DNA of 64,000 bases from Aulostomus chinensis (lineage: Eukaryota > Chordata > Actinopteri > Syngnathiformes > Aulostomidae), in NCBI GenBank assembly GCA_037954235.1, contig JBBMOA010000003.1:4710953-4774952 (forward strand), in the 5' to 3' direction. The translations under genes and the position numbers were made by a program. The notes beneath the pieces are model-generated. The model saw only the letters and a program-made list of their open reading frames with translations. It was not told the DNA's origin and did not search any database. Each line of letters begins with the position of its first letter. Positions within the stretch are counted from its first letter, which is position 1. Below, piece after piece: positions 35,386-46,200 of the stretch.

Positions 35386-35698
35386 CATCCATCCTTCCAT
35401 TTTCTTCTGCTTATCCTGTTAAGGGTCGTGGTGGGGGTGGGGGGGGGGGGTGGAGACCATCCCAGCAGCAACCATTGGCTCTCCCAGCCACGCCTACGGT
35501 CAATTTAGAGTCTGGATTAACCTGGTCCCCTCTTGATGTCTTTGGACTGTGGAGGAAGCTGGAGTACCAGAGAGAACCCAGCAGGAACAGGGAGAACATG
35601 CAGACTCACACAGAAAGATCCTGTGCTCCAGCCGGGGCTTGAACCCAGAACCTTCTTGCTGTGAGGCGACAGTGCTGACCACTGCACCACTGTGGCAC
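35386..35698 (-). mobile_element. V-SINE-like SINE with internal deletion
   Basis: The (TGGA)n tail lies at the left, then a G-rich expansion (35428-35452). The usual GGCGAGAGGCGGGGTTCACCC block is missing, so the sequence jumps to AACCATTGGCTCTCCC. The core and the tRNA-like head (TTGAACCCAGAACC and GCTGACCACTGCACCA) are intact to 35698. No clear target-site duplication. Confidence 0.85.
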
Positions 35699-37016
35699 CC
35701 AAGTTTTATATACGACTAATTAAATGTTTGACGAGTCGAGGTAAAATGAACAGTTACGCCTGTCATTATCGGGCCTTAGTAGCTGGCCTGTCATTCTTTG
35801 CCATTACAAATATCACGATATATCGATTCTAAAAAAAAAAAAGAGCTTCTGAAAATTGTGATATTCTTGTTTCTCCGTGGTTCGGCCCGAGTAGAGCTAT
35901 AACTGTTTGGAATACAGTGGATGTGGTTGGCCTCAATAGAAACAGTTGCCAGGGCCCATATTGCCTATTTTTATTTTGCAAAAATCATATATGAAAGTAA
36001 TTGCTTCCATTTTTAAGTAGTAAAAGAGAAAACCTTGCAGTATTCTTCAAAAAATAATCTTGTGTACCTGAGGAATGCTGCATTTATAAGCTTGGTATTG
36101 ACAACTTTCACTTGTCAATTCTCAGCCTTATGATTGTTTTCATTCCTGTGACAGCCCATTTGGACTCGTAGCAGTTGTGCATGTTTAAAAATGCTGTGGC
36201 TAACTGCTGGCATTACGCCGGCTGAGCAACTGGCAGAGAGGAGGTCTATACATCTCCTCTTCTCCTCTTAGTTTGCTCAATGAATGTTCTCCTTCTCACA
36301 TGATTTCTGAACATAACATTTTTAGCCAGCTTCTACCAGCTGAAAGCAGCACGACAAGCTAACAGGAGTCTTGTGCACAGTGAGCATGCAAAGTCTTTCC
36401 CCTGGATTGTTGAGGCTGTGGCGGCCCACTGTCATCTCAGCAAATCCAGTGGGAATCACAGATGTAGGGAGCTCACAGGAGGAATGAACGTGGCATCATT
36501 CTCTTCATTCAGGCATAGCATCCAAATGTTGCAGCTTTATTTACACCAATGTGAATGTTGCATGGATTAAAATGAAACTAATGGTTATCCAGAGTACTGT
36601 GGCCTGAGCAGAGACACTGAGGTCTATTCAAGGAGTCCAATGTTTCTTGTTTTGAGAGTTTGTCTGAAGTTCCCAAAGAGTTTGACTTGCATGACAGATG
36701 TGGGACAACGTTCCTGTGCAGCTCCTGGACCTGTTCCAGCGGAACCCCACCCAAGGCAGCATGCTTCTAGATGTAGATTGACCTTGATCACTGCTGCCTG
36801 ACTAATGAGTGATGGACTGTCAGCACAGGACATTTCCATGGCTGAGGGCAAGCAACCTGCCAACAACTGACAAACTATGAATTACATGATTCTGTATCCT
36901 TGTTAATCCAAGTTATACAAGCAGGACAATCAACATTCAGGGTATGTGCACTGAAAAACCTTAAGAGTGGTATCTGTCCTCTCTCCAATTAAAAAATAGA
37001 AATCATCTGGTCATCA
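35699..37016. other. No gene recognised
   Basis: AT-rich unique-looking DNA. Short frames without support. Confidence 0.4.
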
Positions 37017-37017
37017 G

Positions 37018-37160
37018 GGGGGCTGGAGCCTATTCCAGTCATTGGTTAAGTAATGGGGTCACCCTGGACAGGACGCCAGGACTCACGTAGGGACAGAAAA
37101 CCATTCATACTCACATTCACACCGACGGACAGTTTAAGAGTTTCCAGTTAATCTCATGAG
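37018..37160 (-). mobile_element. Old SINE/L2-tail fragment
   Basis: GGGGGGCTGGAGCCTATTCC, GGGGTCACCCTGGACAGGA and ATTCATACTCACATTCACACCGACGG match the middle of the V-SINE family with many changes. Both ends are lost. Confidence 0.7.
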
Positions 37161-37183
37161 TATTGTTTTAGTGTGTGTGAGAA

Positions 37184-37208
37184 CCCCCCCCCCCCCCCCC
37201 AAAAAAAA
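37184..37208. repeat. Poly-C run followed by poly-A
   Basis: 17 C then 8 A. Length is likely error-prone in sequencing. Confidence 0.9.
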
Positions 37209-37828
37209 GACACGATTTTCACGTTGGCCAATTGCTTCTGAGTCATGACATACTTTGTTGTGTCAGCCATGTTATCTGTTTGTAGTTAGCAAGGTAAAGG
37301 CTAACCTAGCTTAAAATGAACAAGCTAACATCAACTTTAGTTTGCGTCGGTTACGGGAGAGAGGTGGCGATAAACCTACTTAATGAGATGCAGCGCTGGC
37401 CGGAAACGTGCCTGTCCTTTACTCTTTTGCAACAGCAGACATGTCAGTCTCATGAATCATAACTTAAATTTACCATCATCAAGACAGAGCCTATTAACGC
37501 TGACACAAGTAGCAAAACGCTGAGTTTCATCTGCATTCAATAGCATGGTGATTTCTTGACTTGACTGTTGTGAATGTTATACACTAAAAAACAAGTACTG
37601 CAAAATGACATGTTTTGATCAGAGAGAAAACAAGCGAAAGGCATTTCTGATTGGAGTGCAGCTGACATGACATCATTTGTTCGTAATGACAGAAGGGAGA
37701 AATGTGATTTAACATTAAGACGGCATCAGAGAGGTGCATTTCAAATGAAGTTTTGGTGGTAACACATCCGGGTCACACTGATGTTTGGACAGAAAAGATG
37801 TAGCACCAGTTTTAGTCAATGAAACCAT

Positions 37829-38260
37829 TAAGGTGTGTTCATACCAAACGCGACGTGAATTGTTCGTGCAATAAGTTTACATGTAAAGTCTATGTAGAGA
37901 GGCGGTTAGATGCAAATTCGCGTGTATCCTCGCCGGGCGACACAAATAACTCGACGCGAATTTCACGACACGAATTTCACGTGTTCGCGTCTACAAGCAA
38001 GTTGAAAACATTCAAATTTACGTGATGTTGTGTCGAGAGAGCCTATCAGCATTGAGATTCATCATATATATATATATATATACATACATAAATGTGAGCC
38101 CTGCAGCAGAGAATACTGGCTGAGACGTACTGATCTCCCAGGAATGGAGCTAGTTTGGCCATCCTGGGGACGCATGTCTGGTGTTCCTTCCACCAGTCAA
38201 GAGGATTAGTGTCCAGTGTCGGAAGTCTATCTCTCATACTCTCATATAGGCCATCCACCT
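37829..38260 (-). mobile_element. hAT transposon remnant (C-terminal transposase + end)
   Basis: A terminus-like AAGGTGTGTTCATACCAAAC starts at about 37829, followed by CGCG-rich subterminal DNA (ACGCGAATTTCACG repeated around 37952-37980). About 150 bp further in, the - strand encodes RDRLPTLDTNPLDWWKEHQ and then PRMAKLAPFLGDQYVSAS (38258-38060). That pattern fits the hAT dimerisation region (PLxWWK...AKLA). An (AT)n patch at 38063-38090 interrupts it. The other end is not found. Confidence 0.65.
38063..38092. repeat. (TA)n microsatellite
   Basis: TA units followed by TACA units, inside the hAT remnant. Confidence 0.93.
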
Positions 38261-39119
38261 CATCCTCCCGTTTAGGGGTCGCTCAATTGAGTCAAATTTC
38301 CCTTCCCAAAGATTGTATGCATGTCCAGTTCAGGTACAAAGTGGGAATTTTCATTGTTTATCTTTCAAAGCAGAGTCTGGCAGCAGTTATCTCACTCAGC
38401 CTGACACATTCAGAACTCCAGATCTAATCCTATAAGTGCTAGTATTCATCCAAGTAAGATAATTACTTCCCCAACCCCCACCCCCTGCCCCACCCATCTT
38501 TTAAAACAAGCTACAAAGTCAAAGTAATGACTACAATCTAACAAATGCAATTTGACATGCTCGGCTGCATTTATGGCCCATGGTTATGGAATCTTGATGT
38601 TACATGAAGAAATGTGGCATTTACTGCGGCTAATATTTGTGGTCCCTGTTCAGCATGGCATGCACAGACCCACTAGCTGGGAGAGATAATGCCCAAACAT
38701 GATAATTCATAGATCAAATCTCCTGCAATAAAGTCCACCATAAAAATAACAGAGGATGCGTGTTTTCGAATACACCAAAGACAAATGTCAGCCTGGATTC
38801 AGTTTGTCAACAACTCCAAGCAGATCTGTTCAGGCAGGTTTGTGCCTAATTTATGTCATGAATTAGGCTTGTGCCATCGAATTCAGGAGGCATTTTATAT
38901 AATTGGCCCACCATTTCCCCTTTGTCATCCTGCTCTTAAAGGAGCAGAGCAGCATGGAGATACGTATGTTGTCCTCTTAGCAAAAAGGAAGAAATCAAGA
39001 AATGAGAAACAGACATGACTAACCAAAGCCAATACTCCAGAAGCACACATTCAATATGACTCATTCACCGTTTAAGTCGGGCCAGATTTTTTTCCCCAGC
39101 ACTCACTCTGATCTTCACC
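38261..39119. other. No gene recognised; candidate conserved non-coding DNA
   Basis: No repeat or exon. The 38510-38960 stretch has low-CpG, homeodomain-like words such as AATTTATGTCATGAATTAG, which is only suggestive. Confidence 0.3.
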
Positions 39120-39131
39120 CCCCCCCCCCAT

Positions 39132-39170
<39 letters not shown>
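39120..39170. repeat. Poly-C plus (CA)n microsatellite
   Basis: A C run at 39119-39129, then about 18 CA units from 39134. Confidence 0.95.
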
Positions 39171-39176
<6 letters not shown>

Positions 39177-40489
39177 GTACAAGTTACAGGTACAGCGATA
39201 AATCAAAAATACACAACAAAAAGACGCGAAAACCAAACAAAACCTCTCTACATTTGTATTTTTTCAAATGCATAATCGATATGAAGTAGCGATGTCAGTT
39301 CACAACCGGCATAAAAACACTGAACGCATTTCTTGTGTTGTGACCTGCAATGCTCTTGACCTCGTTTGGTTTTACGTGGGCTGCATTTCCTTCTTGACGG
39401 TGAGCTGCCACAGAGTCACACAATGTGCAGCCGTTCTGTAAATTCTGAGCTGTGGGAGAGTGGGAAGCTTTGTTTCAACCTGGATAGCACTTTTAACTTT
39501 GTTGTGTTCAACAACTCAAAGGACATTTTTTACCCATTAGCTACATGTGAGCTAGCTAGCTCTCGGGAGGAGACGCTGTTGGGGCCAGAAAATGTTTTCG
39601 CGATGCCAGACACTTTCCTTTCTTAGCTAACTACCTGTTAACTGACTGATCCCTTGGGCAGTTGTTTGTGAGAGGAAGAAGAATTAGAATTAGAATTAAA
39701 TAAGAATTATCATTGAAATGTGCTGCTTAACTGAGAAAATGTAGTGAAAAGGCGAATATAATGTATTTGTCCATGGTTACAGTGACAACCATATTTTCAT
39801 AACTTCAATTCAATGTTTGCCAGTCGGGAGGGAACATTAGTTCAACATATGTAACAAAATACAAAATGTTCTGTTTCTAGTAGGGTCTTCAAGATTTGCA
39901 GTTAATGACTTTAATGACTGGCCTTGTGTGTTCCCACTATGATGCTGAATAATAAACTAATAAATACAAATGAATTTACTGGAAGCCTTGAGCCTGCTTT
40001 ACTGTCTAATTTGAAAAGATGGCTCCATGTAGATGCACATATCGCTCCTCACTGCCAAAGAGACATGTGACCAAGGCGCATTCAAGAGAGCACAGAGGGT
40101 TCTGGAAAACATGATAAACAGCACAAGATGTTTAAGTGAAATATATAGTGTTTGGTTTGATAAGAAAACACAACAGAAAACTGGAAAATAGATGTAGACA
40201 ACCATCTAGGAATGTTGCACCCATGCGTCTTCCAAATCATGAGGAGTTACTGCAGTTTGACGATGGGCGTTTACACAGTTTGCAGTGTTCAATATTTCAG
40301 GTTTTTTTTATGACTTAAACAGAGCGGTGGGGAAAATCTACCAGTAAAATTCCTTCGGAGCACTTGACCGTCACACTGTGTGCCTGATGGAGTTCTTCAT
40401 GAGGAAGCAAGGTCTCACCGGTCGGCTTTTACATCAGACACGGGGGAGCTGAGTCGTCGTCATCAGTCCCTCAATGTCCTTCTGCGATC
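39171..40489. other. No gene recognised
   Basis: Chance frames only. Nothing diagnostic beyond a CTAGCTAGCTAG patch near 39550-39561. Confidence 0.4.
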
Positions 40490-40815
40490 TACGTTTCTAA
40501 GTTTTCTCCATTCCTCTGTTCTTCTCTTTCCTATTCTCGCTATATTTCGATCCCTTTCCCTCTGCATCCTCTAATCTCGTTTCCTGACCTCATCTCCTGT
40601 CCCCCTTTTCTCACGTCAATTCTGATTTACTCCTCTTTTGTTTCATTTCTCCTGTCCCTTTTCTCAGATATCTGCTTTCCTCTTTTCTTCTCTGTCATCT
40701 CTTCTTTTCCTCTCCATTCTTTACTCTCATTTGCTTTCTTCTCATTTCCTTGTCTTTTCACCCGTTGTCTCTCTTTCCTTTCATGTCATTTTTGCTCTTG
40801 CCTCTCTTGTACTTG
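40490..40815 (+). repeat. Polypyrimidine tract (strand-asymmetric)
   Basis: About 320 bases dominated by C and T on + (TTTCCT, CTTCTC, CCCTTTTCTC), with few purines. This is a decayed simple-sequence tract. It lies about 120 bases before a candidate + strand exon. Confidence 0.85.
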
Positions 40816-40938
40816 CGAGCTTTTGTGATAACAAATTGCTGAAAAGCTCTGGAATTTTTTTGATTAATACACATGAGTATTTTTAGTAAATGTGCTTCTC
40901 ATTCTATGCCCTCAATCTTTCAACCACTGAGCCAGCAG

Positions 40939-41000
40939 ACATCAGGTACCTTTGTCCTCAGGGAGTGCCAATCATCTTTGGAGATGATACTTCTCTGCAG
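40939..41000 (+). CDS. Weak candidate exon, + strand
   Basis: CCAGCAG|AC acceptor and CTGCAG|GTAAATTC donor bound 62 bases. One frame reads IRYLCPQGVPIIFGDDTSLQ and ends at a codon boundary. It does not match the entry phase of the next + strand candidate (42083), so a linking exon would be needed. I do not recognise the peptide. A chance open frame is quite possible. Confidence 0.2.
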
Positions 41001-41814
41001 GTAAATTCATATGCTGTAAACATTGCAGCTTCAAGTTCTTATTTTATTAAGAAACAATTTTGAACAATTTATTCAGACCATATGCTCCAGATTCATTCAA
41101 TGCTTGCAGTGTTTTTTTGGCTGACAAATCTTTTTATGAAAACTCTGTTTCAATTTGTGTTGGGCAATCAGCCCAATTTTAAAACCTTCCAATCCTGTTT
41201 AATGGAGATGGCCGACTTAAGATCCAATCAGGTGTGGGTTTGTGGGGTCTAGTTTCTGAAATACAAGGATTTTTCTGCTTTTCGCATCATGATTCTTTAC
41301 TTATTTTTCCTTACTATTCTACTTCCATTCAAAAATAATCTGCTTGCGGAATGCTGGAACGTCGTTGTACATGGTCACTGATTGAATTGAATGTGTACCT
41401 CTTTTGAAGGAAACAAACACGTCACATGGAGGACATGCTGCCTGGTATGGAATGTGTATGTTAAGGCCTCTTTTGCACTTAAAAAAAAATAAAACAAAAC
41501 AAGATATAAGAACTTTCGACCCCAACAGAAGACAGCTTGACCAGATACTCGATGTGTTTGCTCCAATAGGCAAGGTTACACGATTCCATATGGCCCTAAG
41601 CGACGGATAGGGGACCTTTGAGGTGCACTATCCCCATCTCGTGGTGCTCCTCACCGGGTGGCCACCTGAATAGACACCACTGTACCTCAGGTAACGATGA
41701 TGCATATCGGAGAAGAGGCACCTCATCCTTATGCCCACTTTGAACAGTAGAAAAGAGATGTATTGCCAATAGGTTTTCAGTAGCTTCTGCAGAACTGCTC
41801 GGGCTTTGTACTCC

Positions 41815-41990
41815 ATCCATCCATTCATTTTCTACTGCTTATCCTGTTAAGGGGGTGGAGCCTATCCCAGCAGCCTTCAAGTGAGAGGTGGGGTTCATCC
41901 TGGACAGGCCACCAATCCATGGCAGGGCCAACACATATAGACAGACAACCATTGGCTCTCACAGTCACGCCTACGGTCAATTTAGAGTCT
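41815..41990 (-). mobile_element. 5'-truncated SINE/L2 tail with perfect 14-bp TSD
   Basis: The (TGGA)n tail and middle of the V-SINE family end abruptly at TTTAGAGTCT. The copy is bracketed by identical GGGCTTTGTACTCC at 41801-41814 and 41991-42004. The core and tRNA head are absent although both duplications are perfect, so the copy was truncated during reverse transcription and not later. Confidence 0.93.
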
Positions 41991-42082
41991 GGGCTTTGTA
42001 CTCCTCAAGGACAATAACGCTCTTTGGACTCAACTTTGCTGGACTCCAGTGCTTATTTGAACTCTCTGTCCTTCGCTAACAG

Positions 42083-42132
42083 AATCTACAAAGTTTGAAA
42101 CTCTGACAGCGGAAGAAGGTGTTGAGGCTCAG
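42083..42132 (+). CDS. Weak candidate exon, + strand
   Basis: A pyrimidine-rich acceptor (CTCTCTGTCCTTCGCTAACAG) and a CAG|GTGGGA donor bound 50 bases. The only open frame reads STKFETLTAEEGVEAQ and exits in phase 0, which matches the entry of the 42771 candidate. Function unknown. Confidence 0.22.
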
Positions 42133-42514
42133 GTGGGAAGAGGCTCGGTCTCCAGCTGGCCCCTGACTGGGCTTCACAGCCACACCTGAACATCCATGTC
42201 AGGTTAGGAGGAGTGTCATTGCTGATGGATGGCAAGCATGGCGGGCAGTGAAGTTGAGGAGAAAAACAGCAAGATGCAAATAAAAGATACAATGCATGCT
42301 GAACCTTAACAGAAGCAGTCCAAGTAATTGTTAATAATGTGTTATCATAGACAACCCCTATTAATTTCCTAAAATGCTATTAAATGTTAATAGGTGATCC
42401 AGTCGTCTTTGGAAAAAAACAATGGTGATCCGTCCATTTCATCCCTGATTAACGATCTGACTGCCAATCAGTGCAAGGCTAGTTTCAATCAGTACTTTCA
42501 ATGTAAAATACAAA

Positions 42515-42581
42515 TCCATCCATCCATTTTCTACTGCTTATCCTGTTAAGGGTCGCGGGGGGTGGAGCCTATCCCAGCAGC
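42515..42581 (-). mobile_element. SINE/L2 tail fragment, 67 bp
   Basis: CCATCCATCCATTTTCTACTGC...GGTCGCGGGGGGTGGAGCCTATCCCAGCAG, only the extreme 3' end of the V-SINE tail. No target-site duplication found. Confidence 0.88.
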
Positions 42582-42770
42582 GCTATTTGATTTCAAACCT
42601 GTACTTACTGTCTCTATCGATCATTGCTTTCAGTGTTTTTTTTGTTTGTTTGTTTTTTTGTTTTTTTCAGTAGGCTTTGCATTTAAAATATCAAAGTAAT
42701 TTCTGTGGACAACACAATCTTATCTAACTACCATGAATGTATCCTTCCGTTGTCTATCTCCTTCTGTCAG

Positions 42771-42886
42771 GGTGAGTCTCGGGGGGCAGTGAGGCGAAGG
42801 ATGACCTTTACTTCCATCCTGCACCTGGACTATTCCAAGTTCATAAAACAGGCTCTGCTTTGTCCAGCAGCTGACGTGCAACCTGG
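42771..42886 (+). CDS. Candidate exon, + strand, unrecognised
   Basis: A very good acceptor (TTGTCTATCTCCTTCTGTCAG) and a GG|GTAAAAG donor bound 116 bases. The frame continuing from 42132 reads 38 codons (GESRGAVRRRMTF... to CPAADVQP) and leaves two bases. The peptide mixes basic, hydrophobic and Cys residues in a protein-like way, but I know no match. The following candidate (43299-43470) is phase-compatible. It could equally be part of an old transposon. Confidence 0.3.
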
Positions 42887-43298
42887 GTAAAAGTGAATTA
42901 ACACCCAAAATTCAGACTTCAAAAAATGGGGTTTGGAGCAGTCCAGGAAACAGGCGCTTAGTTTTTAATGTTGCTCGTTTTGCATTTGTGATATTGTGAT
43001 ATCATTGTCTCATGATTTTGAATGTTTATCTGATGTCCATTTTGAGGTTGGGCCTCCAACCAGCACTGTAAGTCATGGGCTTGTAAAATGTTTTCGATTA
43101 GGTATTTAAGAAAATCATTCTCCTGGAAGCTTGTTACAAAAGATTTCAAGTGAAATCAACGTGGCATTGAGTGTGTTGACCTTAAAATAGACAGTCGGTT
43201 TCTTAGAGCTTTGAAGTTAAAAGCACTCACATTTTCATTATTCATTGATTTAATGATGGTTTTTTTAAGGGGAAACAGGCTTCCTCCAATTTGTCCAG

Positions 43299-43470
43299 GT
43301 TTACAGTGCACTGCCTGAACATTTTCCTGGGCTATTATTCACTTTCTGTACATTCACTTGACTCAGTGCACCACCACATTTTCAGAACCTGGATGTCATT
43401 TGGCCAGACGCTTCATTTCATTTCCAACAAGCAGTTGGATGCCCCAAAAGTAAACTCAGGAAATAAGTGA
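43299..43470 (+). CDS. Weak candidate terminal exon, + strand
   Basis: After the acceptor TTCCTCCAATTTGTCCAG, one base completes the previous codon and 56 sense codons follow (FTVHCLNIFLGYYSL..., ending NSGNK) before TGA at 43468-43470. It lacks recognised motifs. An open frame of this length is only mildly unusual. Confidence 0.18.
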
Positions 43471-43762
43471 ATTCAACGATACATCACGTCAGCCACTCAG
43501 CATAGTAATTTGGCCAGTTGTGACATTTGTCTGGCGATATTGCAGCATTTTCAGCAATGAGCTACATGGTGTATTTACTGGAAAGCCAGAGAAAACAGAC
43601 GGTCACGTGATAAGCGGGCCTGTGTGTGTTTAGCAGGCTTGCTCTAGACAATCTTCCCAACTTTTTAAATACAATCAGCTTCACTTGGACTCGCAACAGT
43701 AACAATCATGAACATGTAACGCTGTCTGACCAACTCATCAGATATATTGGGATCTGCGTATA

Positions 43763-45151
43763 CAGTGCCGAACAAATTCATTAGACCACCACCTAGCGTA
43801 AGGTTTTTTTCCTCAGCTGCCGAAATGAACAGCAACGATAACGACCAAAACCATTTTTTCTAATGTTTCTGTCATGTTAGCCAAAATGATATCTTTAATG
43901 CGGAAATAATGAATGAAAATGTCAAATTGTGAGCCATTTAATTGCATTCCTGAACAGAAAAGTCAGTGTTAGTGGTTGAATGTTGTGCTTAATTCATTTC
44001 TGACCGCTCAGAGAAGCCCAGTGAACCATCTCAAATTTAGTAATAAAAAGGTGAATTCAGTTTGAAATTCCTCGTTCTCGTTCAAAATGGTAAATTTCAA
44101 GAAATCACTGAAGATCAAAGAGTCCGCAGCAAAGCGTGATGCTGGATCGTCTCTGAGACAAATGGGAAAAGTCTTCTCACTGTGTGGTCCAGTACGCTTT
44201 GGAGTCCATTGCCAAGACTGGTACTTAGAAAATGCACAAAGGAAGAGGCAGGAAATGAAAGGTGACTGAAGCAGATGTCAGACACCTCAACATTTTAAGT
44301 ACTATATACAGAAGGAAGACCACTACTGACCTCCAGGCAGACATGAATGCTTCAGGATCAGAGCCTCAGAAAGTCTCCACAATGACCATCAGCAGAGCAG
44401 CACTGAGGCCCGCAAACATCCAGAAACACCTCTGATTTGTCAGGGGCACAAACACCGGACTGTTGCTGACTGGATGAAGGCACTCTGGACAGATGAGACC
44501 AAGCTGAACTCTTCGGTCAGCATCGTTGTGTTTATGTCTGCAGAAAAGCTGGAGACACTTTTTGAAGCCAGATGTGTTGCACTCACAGTGAATCACAGCA
44601 GCCATCCATTATGGTATGGAGTTCCATTTACAGAAACGGTGTAGGCAAGTTAGTGAAAATCAGTGAATAGTGAACAAGAACGTCTACCACAACTTCTAAG
44701 AGCATCATCGAATCCCTTCTTGACTGAGATCATTTAGCAACAAGACAATGACCCCCCAAGCAAAATTCAAAGCTGTGCACTTGAATCCTATTTCACCAAA
44801 TTTGGGATTTAGTAGATTCAAAGACTGACTGCTCAAAAGTTTCATTTGAAGCAAGTCTGTGGGAACGGCTACAAACTATTTTTGAACTCCAAATCAAAGG
44901 GAATGTTGAAAAGTACACAATTACAATGCCAGCCAGAACGCAAGCCATTATCTCTGCCAAAAGAGGCCATACAAAATATTTCTGTTTTTTGGTCAGTGTG
45001 TGCGAAAAAGGACTATTAGTTGTTTCAGTTTGTTATTTACCAAAAACATAACAACAGCAATTTTAGCTTTAAACACATTTTTGAAGATTTCTAACATTAT
45101 TTTTTTTTAGACACGTGGCCAAATAGGCCACTTGTAAATAGTTAAGCACTG
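43763..45151 (+). mobile_element. Tc1-like transposon, complete length but dead
   Basis: It begins with CAGTGCCGAAC directly after TA (43761-43762) and ends with AAGCACTG directly before TA (45152-45153), matching TA target duplication and CAGTGC ends. The 1389-bp length is normal for Tc1 elements. Only the outermost bases of the inverted repeats still match, which indicates great age. Confidence 0.85.
44087..44985 (+). pseudogene. Tc1-type DDE transposase, heavily mutated
   Basis: Fragments in order, in shifting frames on +, are an N-terminal helix-turn-helix-like part (SAAKRDAGSSLRQMGKVF); RKTTTDLQADMN (the TTxxDL block); RTVADWMKALWTDETKLN with the WTDE active-site motif near 44465-44515; and YVCRKAGDTF. 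These are followed by VGKLVKISE, VNKNVYHNF, a degraded QDNDPKH block near 44740-44760, and LLWERLQTIF-like sequence. There are many stops and shifts. The family normally encodes about 340 residues that cut at CAGT ends. Confidence 0.85.
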
Positions 45152-45153
45152 TA

Positions 45154-45849
45154 TGTCGGCCAATGATCTTTTTTTTTTTTTACAAATTCAGAAGAAAACC
45201 AAACACTTTGATACCTTAGAAATGGTGTAAGTAGATAGTTTGCCCCACAGAGTGCGCACCCAGCATGGTTGCTTAAAACAATGTCAGTGTTGTGTGCTGT
45301 ACACCTGAATAAACAGGGAGTCAGTCTGTGTCTTTAGAGTCAGTTGCTAGTTTTTGAAATCCAAATAATTATCTTTCATCCATCCTGTCACTCACCACAA
45401 GTTCCATGCTTGCGACATGAGTGCGCTTGCTTATCCGTACCAGCGCCTTCATCATCTGGCTAATGGTAAACAGACTTATATCACATAATGCTTTTCCTTC
45501 AGTCCCAGTGCAAGATCTTTACAACGTTCCCTCAATCACCCACTCGCAACTCAGTATTCAGTACATGCTGCAATTATAGCCTCAACATTGTGCTTGAGAC
45601 CACTTCAAAGGTGAACCAGGTAATGAACCAGCAACCCATCAATAACTACAAACCCATTCCACCTCCTGGGACATAACGCAGATGATGATGAAACTATAAA
45701 TTATAACAAGTATAACTGATGGTAAGGTTACATGTATTCAGTCCAAGCTGAACTGCATTTAATTGCAGTCAAAGTTAAAATAATTCAGGCTTCAACAAGA
45801 GTTCTGAGTTTTAATGCGGTAACTGACACAAAAACCCAACTCCAATAAA
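45154..45849. other. No gene recognised
   Basis: Short frames only. A poly-T run at 45168-45181. Confidence 0.4.
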
Positions 45850-46200
45850 CTAGTGAACTCAAAAAGGCTGCTCATGAGAGGAAGAGGACAAACTATGCAG
45901 ACCTGCTGGCAAAGAGCAGGAAAGGAAGATGGAGTTTCATGTGCTTCTTGGTGGAGGTCGGCCAAAAACTTTACTGGCGCCATGACAACACTGTTGCTAA
46001 AGGCCATGGGATGCCGAGGAGCTGGGCTGCACAAGGCAACCAGGGGGCTGTCACAAGAGGATGAAAAAGCAAGCTTCTGGCTTTGGTTGAGAGGAGTTGG
46101 GGGCAAACAGCTCCTGAACCAGGTTAGTTCACAGGGAGACATCCCTGATCATTGCCTCACCAGCAGGAGATTAAGAGCTGTGGTCAGCTGATGACCCTGA
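45850..46200 (+). mobile_element. LINE ORF C-terminal fragment, third LINE type
   Basis: On +, AAHERKRTNYADLLAKSRK, RWSFMCFLVEVG and, after a frameshift, DEKASFWLWLRG follow the layout of a common fish LINE C-terminus (RxxYxxLxxxCRxxGW...VEVG...EKASxWLW). This match is from memory only, and the clade is not assigned. The rest of the element is not visible. Confidence 0.55.

Noticed and set aside
39999..40205. - strand open segment after TGTTTTCCAG (40107-40116)
   Set aside because: Weak pyrimidine tract, no donor and no recognisable peptide. Probably chance.
40320..40480. Frame LMEFFMRKQGLTGRLLHQ on +, protein-like
   Set aside because: No acceptable acceptor. The frame is closed by stops on both sides within about 35 codons.
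45792..46191. Two long antiparallel frames (112 and 116 codons)
   Set aside because: Explained by the decayed LINE C-terminus on +, which needs a frameshift relative to both frames.
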